Source of the DNA: Pelomonas sp966111775
GTDB lineage: Bacteria; Pseudomonadota; Gammaproteobacteria; Burkholderiales; Burkholderiaceae_C
Direction of reading: 5' to 3'
Length of the DNA: 22,937 nucleotides
Assembly (NCBI GenBank): GCA_966111775.1
Contig: CBHWBD010000070.1
Coordinates: forward strand, 1 to 22,937
The stretch's first letter is position 1. Each line of letters starts with the position of its first letter. Position numbers and translations under genes: made by a program. Below the pieces are notes generated by a model, which saw only the letters and a list, made by a program, of their open reading frames with translations, was not told the DNA's origin and made no database searches. Shown here one piece after another: positions 17,111 to 22,937 of the stretch.

Positions 17111-17665
17111 ATGTCCGACGCATCCATCCAGGCCATGATTCGGGCCGACGCTGCCCAGGTCCTGCACGATGTGGTCGAGGAACTGCCCGACGCGCGTGAG
17201 CGGCTGGCCTATGTCCGCAGCATGACCGAGCAGGCCGCCACCAAGGTGCTGAACCTCGTGGAGGCCGCGGCCGACGATGCCGAAGCCGTGCGCAAGAAGG
17301 GCCGTGAACTGTCCGATGCGCTGAACCGCCTGGCCCTGTCCACCAACATCAGCCAGGACCGCGCCCGCGCCCTGATGAAGCTTTGCGCCGCCTATGCGGC
17401 CGACGCCGCCAGCTTTGCGGCGCGCGAAAAGTCCCTGCACACCGAGATCATGATGTCGCAGGACTTCCAGGATCTCTCCGGCCAGGTCATCAACAAGGTC
17501 AGCAAGATGCTGGAGCGCGCCGAGCCGCCGCTCAAGGATCTGGTGGCCTCCCTGCCCGCACCGGCCGCCCCTGCCGGCTCCGCTGAGCTCGGCGGCGTGC
17601 AGACGCCCGACAAGGCGCTGAAGCAGGACGACGTGGACGACCTGCTGGCCAGCCTGGGCTTCTAG
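17111..17665 (+). CDS. cheZ: Chemotaxis phosphatase CheZ
   Basis: 184-residue all-helical protein that speeds dephosphorylation of CheY-P, shortening flagellar signalling. The active-site segment MMSQDFQDLSGQVINKV (114-130) includes D121 and Q125, which match D143 and Q147 of E. coli CheZ. The C-terminal KQDDVDDLLASLGF (171-184) is the CheY-binding tail, joined by an Ala-Pro linker. It is shorter than the E. coli protein (214). The ATG at 17111 follows AGGGAG by 6 bases. No cheA, cheY or flagellar gene is in the window, so it seems detached from a chemotaxis cluster on the visible side. A possible promoter is TTGCAG (17037-17042) with TAAACT (17059-17064), but it is weak. The stop overlaps that of the convergent peptidase gene. 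Confidence 0.95.
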   Translation: MSDASIQAMIRADAAQVLHDVVEELPDARERLAYVRSMTEQAATKVLNLVEAAADDAEAVRKKGRELSDALNRLALSTNISQDRARALMKLCAAYAADAASFAAREKSLHTEIMMSQDFQDLSGQVINKVSKMLERAEPPLKDLVASLPAPAAPAGSAELGGVQTPDKALKQDDVDDLLASLGF

Positions 17666-18483
17666 CCCCAGCTCGCCGGGTCGAGCTTGTAGTAGCCACT
17701 CAACTCGGCATACAGCGCCGGGTGGCCAGCGGCCAGTTCGATGGGCCGCTCGAAGAAGACCTCGCTGATCACAGCGAAGAACTCCGCCGGATCGGTGGCC
17801 GCGTAGGCATCGATCAGCCCCGGCTCGCCACGCGCCAGCCGCCAGCGCAGCGCATCGAACTCGTTCTGCATCACCGTCGACCAGCGCCGGTAGGCCTCGG
17901 CCGACTGCAGGGCCGGTGCGCCGTTGGCCGGACCGCCCGCCTGGTCGAGCTGGTGGGCGAACTCGTGGATGACCACGTTGTGGCCATCGCCCGGCGTGGC
18001 GGCGCCGCGCTTGACCTCATCCCAGGCCAGCAGCACCTGGCCCTGGCTCCAGCTCTCGCCGGCCAGCACGCGGCGCTGGTCCGACAGCACGCCGCCCGAC
18101 TCCGTCACCGGCCGGTCGACCACGAAGGCGCCGGGATAGACCAGCACCTGGCGCAGTTCCGGGTAGACGCCGCGAGCCGCGCCCAGCAGTGGCAGGCAGG
18201 CGAGGGCGGCGATGGTCACGCGCACCTCGTCCGTCACGCGCAGGCCGCGGCAGCCGAGGATGGGTTTCTCGGCGAGGAAGATCTGCATCAGCCCCTTGAG
18301 CCTCAGCTGCTGGCGCGCCGGCAGCCGCGATACCAGCGGCACGTTGCGGCGCAGCAGGCGGCGCCAGGCCGGCGGGAAGGGGCGGGCCGCGATGCGTTCA
18401 CGGCGGCGGCGCACCCACAGCGGCCACAGCGCGATGGACGCGGCGCCGAGCAGGACGAGGCAGAAGCAGATGAACAACGGCAT
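17662..18483 (-). CDS. mtfA: MtfA-like M90-family zinc metallopeptidase
   Basis: 273 residues with an N-terminal membrane helix (3-22) followed by RRRRER, so it is probably anchored with the catalytic part in the cytoplasm. The zinc site is H173-E174-F175-A176-H177 (VIHEFAHQLD), and the third ligand is probably E241 in EFFAVISEVFFE. These match E. coli MtfA, which binds the Mlc repressor and has aminopeptidase activity. WDEVKRGAATPGDGHNVVIHE is the usual approach to the active site. ATG 18483 has no clear ribosome binding site. Stops of this gene and cheZ share the 4 bases CTAG (17662-17665). Whether it acts on a Mlc-like regulator here is unknown. Confidence 0.92.
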   Translation of the reverse strand: MPLFICFCLVLLGAASIALWPLWVRRRRERIAARPFPPAWRRLLRRNVPLVSRLPARQQLRLKGLMQIFLAEKPILGCRGLRVTDEVRVTIAALACLPLLGAARGVYPELRQVLVYPGAFVVDRPVTESGGVLSDQRRVLAGESWSQGQVLLAWDEVKRGAATPGDGHNVVIHEFAHQLDQAGGPANGAPALQSAEAYRRWSTVMQNEFDALRWRLARGEPGLIDAYAATDPAEFFAVISEVFFERPIELAAGHPALYAELSGYYKLDPASWG

Positions 18484-18562
18484 GGCTCGAAACTGGGCCC
18501 GCGGCCACGGTTTGCAAGCCCCCCGGGGCCCGGGGTTTGCCCGCGTCGCTTACGCTGTGGCC

Positions 18563-19726
18563 ATGCCCGAGTCCGAGTTCCGACTGCAAGCCTGGCAGGT
18601 GCTGCTGGGCGGCATCTGCGCCCTGGTGCTGACCATCGGCCTGGCGCGCTTCGCCTACACGCCGCTGCTGCCGCAGATGCAGGCCCAGGCCGGCCTGGGC
18701 GTGGCCGACGGCGGGCTGCTGGCGGCCATCAACTATGCCGGCTACATGAGCGGGGCCCTGCTGGCCGCGTGGATCGAGAGCCCGGCCTGGCGTCGGCGCC
18801 TCTATGTCTGGGCGCTGCCGCTGGCGCTGTTGATCACGGCGCTGATGGGCTGGAGCAGCAGCTTCGGCGTCTGGGCCCTGTCGCGCTATGTCGGCGGCCT
18901 GTGCGGTGCGGCGGGCATGCTGCTGGGATCGGGCCTGGTGCAGGGCTGGCTGATGCGCTCGGGACACCGGCCGGAGCTGGGCCTCTATTTCATCGGCCTG
19001 GGCCTGGGCATCGTGGTGTCGGCCCTGGGGGCCATGGGCATGACGCGGCTGGACTTCGGCTGGGCGGCGCAGTGGCAGGGCTTCGCGCTGCTCGGCCTGG
19101 CCTTTCTCGTCCCCGCCTGGCTGTGGCGTCCGCCGGTGCCGCCTCCGGCCACCAAGGCCGCGGGCGGCACGGCACCCAGCCGGCGCTGGATGGCGCTGAT
19201 GGTGGCCGCGTATTTCTGTGCCGGCTGGGGCTTCGTCATCAATGCGACCTTCACGGTCGCCATCGTCGAGAAGCAGCCGCTGCTGGCGGGGCAGGGCCCC
19301 TGGGCCTGGCTGCTGGTCGGACTGGCGTCGACGCCGGCCGTCTTCGTCTGGGATCGCATCGCGCGCCGCACCGGCGACGTGGGGGCGCTGCTGATCGCCT
19401 TCGGCCTGCAGATCTTCGGCGTGCTGATGCCCGTGCTGGTCGGCGGCCTGGCTGCGGCGCTGGCCGGCGCCTTGCTGTACGGCGCGACCTTCATCGGCAT
19501 CGTCAGCCTGACGCTGGCCCTGGTGGGACGGCGCTCACCGGCCAACCCCGGCAAGGCGATGGCCCGCCTGACCCTGAGCTATGGCGTGGCCCAGGTCAGC
19601 GCGCCTGCGTTGACCGGGCAGATGGTGGAGGCCAGTGGCAGCTTCCACGCCGCGCTGTGGCTGACGGCGGCCGTGCTGGCCGCCGGCATGGGGGCCCTGG
19701 TCGGCGTGCTGCGCGAGCCCGCCTGA
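18563..19726 (+). CDS. YbfB/YjiJ-family MFS transporter
   Basis: 387 residues with about 12 membrane segments. The first helix ends in the family signature ARFAYTPLLPQM (28-39), and the next segments include GGLLAAINYAGYMSGALL, usual for YbfB/YjiJ proteins. RYVGGLCGAAGMLLGSGLVQGWL forms the fourth helix region. The substrate is unknown; family members are often linked to amino-acid or aromatic compound efflux, but this cannot be read here. I chose ATG 18563; a GTG at 18557 is also in frame. There is no strong ribosome binding site and only a 79-bp gap to the divergent peptidase gene. Its stop is 7 bp from the convergent lipoprotein gene. Confidence 0.9.
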   Translation: MPESEFRLQAWQVLLGGICALVLTIGLARFAYTPLLPQMQAQAGLGVADGGLLAAINYAGYMSGALLAAWIESPAWRRRLYVWALPLALLITALMGWSSSFGVWALSRYVGGLCGAAGMLLGSGLVQGWLMRSGHRPELGLYFIGLGLGIVVSALGAMGMTRLDFGWAAQWQGFALLGLAFLVPAWLWRPPVPPPATKAAGGTAPSRRWMALMVAAYFCAGWGFVINATFTVAIVEKQPLLAGQGPWAWLLVGLASTPAVFVWDRIARRTGDVGALLIAFGLQIFGVLMPVLVGGLAAALAGALLYGATFIGIVSLTLALVGRRSPANPGKAMARLTLSYGVAQVSAPALTGQMVEASGSFHAALWLTAAVLAAGMGALVGVLREPA

Positions 19727-19733
19727 CGCCGGC

Positions 19734-19979
19734 TCACTTGCCCGTCGTCATGCCCTTGAAGTTGCGGCGCTGCTCCTCGACGAGGGTGACGCCGGCCTGG
19801 GCCGCCTGACGCTGCTCGGCGGAGCGGCATTTCGTCGTCGGCAGGCTGCTGCCGGTGCGGGCCTCGCGCACGCAGACGGTGTCGTCCGCAGCGGCCACCA
19901 CCGGGTCGTCCTTGGGCGCCGGGGTGGCGGCGCAGGCGGCCAGCAGTGCCAGGCCGAGGCCCGACAGTGCTGCACGCAT
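19734..19979 (-). CDS. Small lipoprotein A of a tandem paralogous pair
   Basis: 81 residues. The signal peptide ends in lipobox LLAAC (C16), so the protein is lipid-anchored. The mature part is short and polar, with two further cysteines, C36 in TVCVREARTGS and C51 in TTKCRSAEQR, which may form a disulfide. The family is common in this bacterial group as an uncharacterised protein; I know of no function. It is the downstream twin of the next gene: both share the RTGS..L.TTKCRSAEQR core. Its ATG overlaps the stop of its twin by one base (TGATG), so translation is coupled. Confidence 0.85.
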   Translation of the reverse strand: MRAALSGLGLALLAACAATPAPKDDPVVAAADDTVCVREARTGSSLPTTKCRSAEQRQAAQAGVTLVEEQRRNFKGMTTGK

Positions 19980-20236
19980 CAGGAGCCTGCCTTGCCGGTC
20001 TGGCCGGCGCGGATGTTGCGCGTGTTGGATTCCACCTCCTGGACGGCGCGGCGCTCTGCCTCACGCTGTTCGGCGCTGCGGCATTTCGTCGTCAGCAGCA
20101 TGGAGCCGGTGCGGGTCTCGCGGTCGCAGATGGTGTCCTTGTCGGCGTTGGCCAGCGTCGCATCCTTGTCGGCCGGCGGCGTGGAGGCGCAGGCTGCCAG
20201 GGCGAGCGGCAGCAGGATGAGCAGCAATCGTTTCAT
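19979..20236 (-). CDS. Small lipoprotein B of a tandem paralogous pair
   Basis: 85 residues, lipobox LALAAC (C16). After a short ADKD-rich linker come C37 in TICDRETRTGS and C52 in TTKCRSAEQR, at the same places as in its downstream twin. The C-terminal part (EVESNTRNIRAGQTGK) is helical or extended and is the least conserved. The DNA around the shared motif is also alike, which points to local duplication. ATG 20236 has a weak AGAAG ribosome binding site. A TATTCT on the minus strand in the upstream region could be a -10 box, but I find no good -35. Function unknown; an outer-membrane or periplasmic place is inferred from the lipobox. Confidence 0.85.
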   Translation of the reverse strand: MKRLLLILLPLALAACASTPPADKDATLANADKDTICDRETRTGSMLLTTKCRSAEQREAERRAVQEVESNTRNIRAGQTGKAGS

Positions 20237-20376
20237 GGCGAAACTTCTGTCGTTTTGAAGCCCGGCAGAATACCGCGGGCCTGACGCCGCAAGTACATGA
20301 CATCAGACACCTGCGGACAACCCTAGCTTCATGTTGATGACGCCGCGGCCCGCCAGACCCGTCCGGGCGCCGCCCC

Positions 20377-20405
20377 GGAAACAGTCCGCCACGAAGTAAC
20401 TCTGT
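20377..20405 (+). promoter_or_regulatory. Possible ECF (SigmaE-like) promoter before the YXWGXW-type pair
   Basis: GGAAACA (20377-20383), a 17-base gap and TCTGT (20401-20405) resemble the GGAAC and TCTGA elements of envelope-stress promoters. The match is partial and could be chance. Downstream genes encode lipoproteins, which suits it. Confidence 0.2.
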
Positions 20406-20421
20406 GTGACGCCGTCATCCG

Positions 20422-20438
20422 CCGCCGTGCCACGGCGG
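20422..20438. repeat. Short perfect hairpin in the leader of the small lipoprotein genes
   Basis: CCGCCGT and ACGGCGG pair as a 7-bp GC-rich stem with a 3-base loop. No U-tract follows, only TTAG. It sits 43 bp before the start codon at 20482. It might be an mRNA hairpin or a protein site. Confidence 0.4.
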
Positions 20439-20481
20439 TTAGTGGGGCACGGCCGCGAGGTTTTGCGGCACGGAGATCCTC

Positions 20482-20658
20482 ATGAAACGACTGGCTCTGG
20501 CCATTGCGCTGATTTCCTCCGCCCTGCTGTCGGGCTGCATCATCGTGCCGGCCCATCGCTATCACCGTGACGGCGGCTACTACCGCGACGGTGGGCCCCG
20601 TGATGGCGGCTACTACCGCGGCAGCGCCTATATTTACGGCCAATCCGGCCCGAGGTGA
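20482..20658 (+). CDS. 58-residue Gly/Tyr/Arg-rich lipoprotein
   Basis: A small gene easily missed. The product begins MKRLALAIALISS and has lipobox LLSGC (C19), then IIVPAHR. The mature 40 residues are DGGYYR repeats: two copies separated by DGGPR, then a SAYIYG tail. ATG 20482 follows GGAG (20472-20475) by 6 bases. The stop overlaps the ribosome binding site of the next gene, and the two signal peptides match closely (MKRL.LA.AL...ALLS.C..VPAHR), so the pair arose by duplication. The function is unknown. Glycine-tyrosine repeats suggest a flexible, cell-surface or periplasmic part. Confidence 0.8.
   Translation: MKRLALAIALISSALLSGCIIVPAHRYHRDGGYYRDGGPRDGGYYRGSAYIYGQSGPR
20572..20620 (+). 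repeat. 16-bp direct repeat with a 33-bp period
   Basis: GGCGGCTACTACCGCG occurs at 20572-20587 and 20605-20620. It encodes the repeated GGYYR of the small lipoprotein and keeps the frame. Identical codons imply a recent duplication or slippage. Confidence 0.85.
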
Positions 20659-20663
20659 GCAAG

Positions 20664-20996
20664 ATGAAACGACTGACCCTGGCCTGTGCCCTGGCCGCTG
20701 CGGCCCTGCTGTCGGCCTGCGTCGTGGTGCCGGCGCACCGGGCCGGCTACTACGACGGCGGTTCGACCGTCATCGTCGACGCGCCGCCACCGGCACCCTA
20801 TGCCGAAGTCGTCCCCGTGATGCCCTATCCGGGCGCCGTCTGGATCAATGGCTACTGGGGCTGGAGCGGTGGCCGTCACCACTGGGTGCCCGGCTACTAC
20901 GAGCGCCCGCGCCCCGGCTATCGCTACGAGCCGCATCACTGGGAGAACCAGGGCGGCCGCTGGCATCTGCGGGTGGGCGGCTGGATCCGGCTCTGA
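20664..20996 (+). CDS. YXWGXW-repeat (WXXGXW) lipoprotein
   Basis: 110 residues. Signal peptide with lipobox LLSAC (C19), then VVVPAHRAGYYDGG and a proline-rich part (40-56). The C-terminal half holds the aromatic repeats of the family: AVWINGYWGWSGGRHHW (58-74), WVPGYYE and HWENQGGRW, which ends in VGGWIRL. I chose ATG 20664 because GAGGTGA (20652-20658) is 5 bases upstream; a GTG at 20655 is also in frame. It forms an operon with the 58-residue lipoprotein just before it, from which it has kept the N-terminus. Function is unknown; related proteins are surface or envelope proteins. The stop is 8 bp from the stop of the convergent thiolase gene. Confidence 0.9.
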   Translation: MKRLTLACALAAAALLSACVVVPAHRAGYYDGGSTVIVDAPPPAPYAEVVPVMPYPGAVWINGYWGWSGGRHHWVPGYYERPRPGYRYEPHHWENQGGRWHLRVGGWIRL

Positions 20997-21004
20997 TCCC
21001 CTGA

Positions 21005-22207
21005 TCAGACCCGCTCGATGACGGTGGCGATGCCCATGCCGCCACCGACGCACAGGGTCACGGCGCCGGTCTGGAGGTCGCGCCGCTCGAGTTCATCGAG
21101 CAGCGTGCCCAGCAGCATGGCGCCGGTGGCGCCCAGCGGGTGGCCGAGCGCGATGGCGCCGCCGTTCACGTTGACGCGATCCAGGTCCAGGCCGAGGTCG
21201 CGTGCCGTCTTCATGGGCACGGCGGCGAAGGCCTCGTTGATCTCCCAGAGGTCGATGTCCGAAGCCTGCATGCCGGCCTGGCGCAGCGCCTTCTGGCAGG
21301 CCGGCGTCGTGCCGGTCAGCATGATCGTCGGCTCGCTGCCCGTCACCGCCGCCGCGCGGATGCGGGCGCGCGGCTTGAGCCCGGCGGCCTCGCCACCGGC
21401 CTTGGAGCCCACCAGCACCAGCGCGGCGCCGTCGACGATGCCGGATGAATTGCCGGCATGGTGGCGGTGTTCGATGCTTGTCGCCTGCGGATATTTGCGC
21501 AGGGCCAGCGGGTCGAACTTGGCGCCCAGCTTGATGAAGGACGGATTCAGCGCGGCCAGGGTCTCGGCCGTGGTCTGCGGGCGGATGGTCTCGTCCTCGG
21601 CCAGCAGCAGCGCGCCGGCTTCGTCATGCACCGGCACCAGGGCGCGCTGGAAACGGCCTTCGGTGCGTGCCACGCCTGCACGCAGGTGGCTGCGGGCCGC
21701 ATAGGCATCCAGTTCCTCGCGCGTGAAACCTTCCAGCGTCGCGATCAGGTCGGCGCTGATGCCTTGCGGCACGAAGCCGATGGCGTTGACGACGCGCTCG
21801 TCCAGCAGCCAGGCGCCGCCGTCGCTGCCCATGGGCACGCGGCTCATGCTCTCCACGCCGCCGGCGACGACCAGCTTCTCGAAGCCGCTGGCCACCTTGG
21901 CCGCGGCGAGATTGACGCTCTCCAGCCCCGAGGCGCAAAAGCGCGACTGCGTGACCCCGCCGACCGATTGCGACCAGCCGGCGTCCAGCACGGCGATGCG
22001 GGCGATGTCGCCGCCCTGTTCGGCGATGGGCGTCACGCAGCCGAGGATGACGTCGTCGACGAGGGCGGTGTCCAGCCGCGTGCGCTGCTGCAGGGCCTGC
22101 AGCACGCTGCGCACCAGCCAGATCGGCGTGGCGGCGTGCAGGGAACCTTCGGCCTTGCCCTTGCCGCGCGGCGTGCGGCAGTGGTCGTAGAGGTAAGCGT
22201 CAAACAT
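21005..22207 (-). CDS. Acetyl-CoA acetyltransferase (thiolase)
   Basis: 400 residues, cytoplasmic. Thiolases split 3-ketoacyl-CoA with CoA in beta-oxidation or join two acetyl-CoA. The acyl-accepting C91 lies in SRFCASGLESVNLA, H356 in GGAIALGHPLGATGA, and the proton-relay C386 in LCVGGGMG; NEAFA is also present. The N-terminal FDAYLYDHCRTPRGKGK is usual for a group found beside fatty-acid degradation genes rather than AtoB of PHB synthesis. ATG 22207 follows GGAG by 6 bases; a TTG at 22219 is also in frame but less likely. It starts 16 bp after the acyl-CoA dehydrogenase stop, so the two form an operon. Confidence 0.95.
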   Translation of the reverse strand: MFDAYLYDHCRTPRGKGKAEGSLHAATPIWLVRSVLQALQQRTRLDTALVDDVILGCVTPIAEQGGDIARIAVLDAGWSQSVGGVTQSRFCASGLESVNLAAAKVASGFEKLVVAGGVESMSRVPMGSDGGAWLLDERVVNAIGFVPQGISADLIATLEGFTREELDAYAARSHLRAGVARTEGRFQRALVPVHDEAGALLLAEDETIRPQTTAETLAALNPSFIKLGAKFDPLALRKYPQATSIEHRHHAGNSSGIVDGAALVLVGSKAGGEAAGLKPRARIRAAAVTGSEPTIMLTGTTPACQKALRQAGMQASDIDLWEINEAFAAVPMKTARDLGLDLDRVNVNGGAIALGHPLGATGAMLLGTLLDELERRDLQTGAVTLCVGGGMGIATVIERV

Positions 22208-22223
22208 GGTCGTCTCCAAAGCC

Positions 22224-22937
22224 TCACATCGAGCGTGAAGCCAGCTCTTTCATGATCTCGTTGGTGCCGCCGTAGATGCGGGTCACGCGGGCGTCTGCCC
22301 AGAGCTCGGCGATCGGCGTCTCCAGCATGTAGCCGTAGCCGCCGAACAGCTGCAGGCAGGCGTCGGTCAGGCGCGAGGCGAGGTCGCTGCACCAGGCTTT
22401 CACGAGCGCGGCGCGGGCTGCGTCGAGCTCGCCCTTCAGATGCGCCGAGATGGCCGCGTCGACCAGGGCGCGCGCGGCCAGCACATCGCTTTGCGCCTGG
22501 GCCAGCACGAAGCGGGTGTTCTGGAAGCTCCAGATGGGCTGGCCGAAGGCCTCGCGCTGCTTGGCATAGGCGACGGTGTCGTCAAGGGCGCGTTCCATCA
22601 TCGCGACGGCCTGCACCGCGATGACCAGGCGCTCCTGCGGCAGTTCGCCCATCAGCTGGCCGAAGGCCAGCCCTTGCTGTGCACCCAGCAGGTGGGTGGC
22701 CGGCACGCGCAGCTCGTCGAAGAAGAGCTCGCTGGTGTCCTGGGCCTTCAGGCCGATCTTGTCCAGGCGCCGCCGCGTCAGGCCGCGCGTGTCGGCGTCG
22801 ATCTCGGCCACGATCAGCGACAGCCCGCGGGCGCCCGGTGCATCGCCGGTGCGGCAGACGATGACGATGAGGTCGGCGTTCTGGCCGTTGGTGATGAAGG
22901 TCTTCTGGCCGCTGATGACGTAGTGGTCGCCGTCCAG
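22224..22937 (-). CDS. Acyl-CoA dehydrogenase (LCAD-like), 5' end outside window
   Basis: The visible 237 residues are the C-terminal part; the frame is open to the window end (GQKTFITNGQNADL). It catalyses the FAD-dependent alpha,beta-oxidation of acyl-CoA and passes electrons to ETF. KIGLKAQDTSELFFD, YAKQREAFGQPIWSFQ and LQLFGGYGYM are usual family blocks. The C-terminal catalytic position of medium- and short-chain enzymes (YEGT) is IYGGTNEIMKEL here, as in long-chain enzymes, where another helix supplies the base. Residues of MMERALDDTVAYAKQR are the place to look. The gene is upstream of and co-transcribed with the thiolase. Chain-length choice cannot be read. Confidence 0.93.
   Translation of the reverse strand: MDGDHYVISGQKTFITNGQNADLIVIVCRTGDAPGARGLSLIVAEIDADTRGLTRRRLDKIGLKAQDTSELFFDELRVPATHLLGAQQGLAFGQLMGELPQERLVIAVQAVAMMERALDDTVAYAKQREAFGQPIWSFQNTRFVLAQAQSDVLAARALVDAAISAHLKGELDAARAALVKAWCSDLASRLTDACLQLFGGYGYMLETPIAELWADARVTRIYGGTNEIMKELASRSM

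Noticed and set aside
20997..21010. CTGATCCCCTGATCAG as a bidirectional terminator
   Set aside because: The stem is short with no U-tract, and it overlaps coding ends.

Overview
The window is a GC-rich (roughly 70%), densely coded chromosomal segment. The gene families and codon use point to a betaproteobacterium of the order Burkholderiales, probably near Roseateles, Mitsuaria or Rubrivivax. That placement is inference from family content, not a database match. I see no rRNA, tRNA, CRISPR array, insertion sequence, phage gene or integrase. It reads as core and near-core chromosome with 22 protein genes, of which two run off the window edges.

Layout. (1) 1-1723: the end of a group II cysteine desulfurase, whose wording resembles the encapsulin-cargo desulfurases, followed at once by a TauD/TfdA dioxygenase. 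Both suit sulfur metabolism. (2) 1725-4818: a large secreted GH5 lipoprotein with C-terminal carbohydrate-binding modules on the minus strand. It has a readable promoter with a perfect LacI-type operator on its start site and a second operator 109 bp upstream. A 52-residue DUF3309 membrane peptide follows on the plus strand. (3) 4857-6403: a divergent pair, a shrunken ornithine-carbamoyltransferase-like protein and a Crp/FNR regulator, with an FNR-type box between them. (4) 6410-9180: a response regulator and hybrid histidine kinase operon on the minus strand. (5) 9287-16984: a plus-strand run with gamma-glutamyltransferase, a small exported protein, a large alkaline phosphatase, a TVP38/VTT membrane protein, an MFS transporter, an exported methyltransferase-fold protein and a DUF2520 Rossmann protein. 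(6) 17111-19726: cheZ, a convergent MtfA-like zinc peptidase and a YbfB/YjiJ-type MFS transporter. (7) 19734-20996: two tandem pairs of small lipoproteins, one pair per strand. One 58-residue member is easily missed. (8) 21005-22937: a thiolase and an LCAD-like acyl-CoA dehydrogenase in a beta-oxidation operon.

How the parts work together. Many products act at or outside the inner membrane: GH5, GGT, alkaline phosphatase, four lipoproteins, the exported methyltransferase and several transporters. They suggest scavenging of glucan, glutathione and phosphate esters, plus envelope upkeep. The best leads for new biology are the carbamoyltransferase relative that seems to have lost its second domain and all its active-site residues beside a plausible FNR-activated promoter, the possible encapsulin cargo enzyme at the left edge, the signal-peptide-bearing methyltransferase coupled by a TTGA overlap to DUF2520, and the tandem lipoprotein pairs. 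Six convergent gene junctions have almost no space and no intrinsic terminator.
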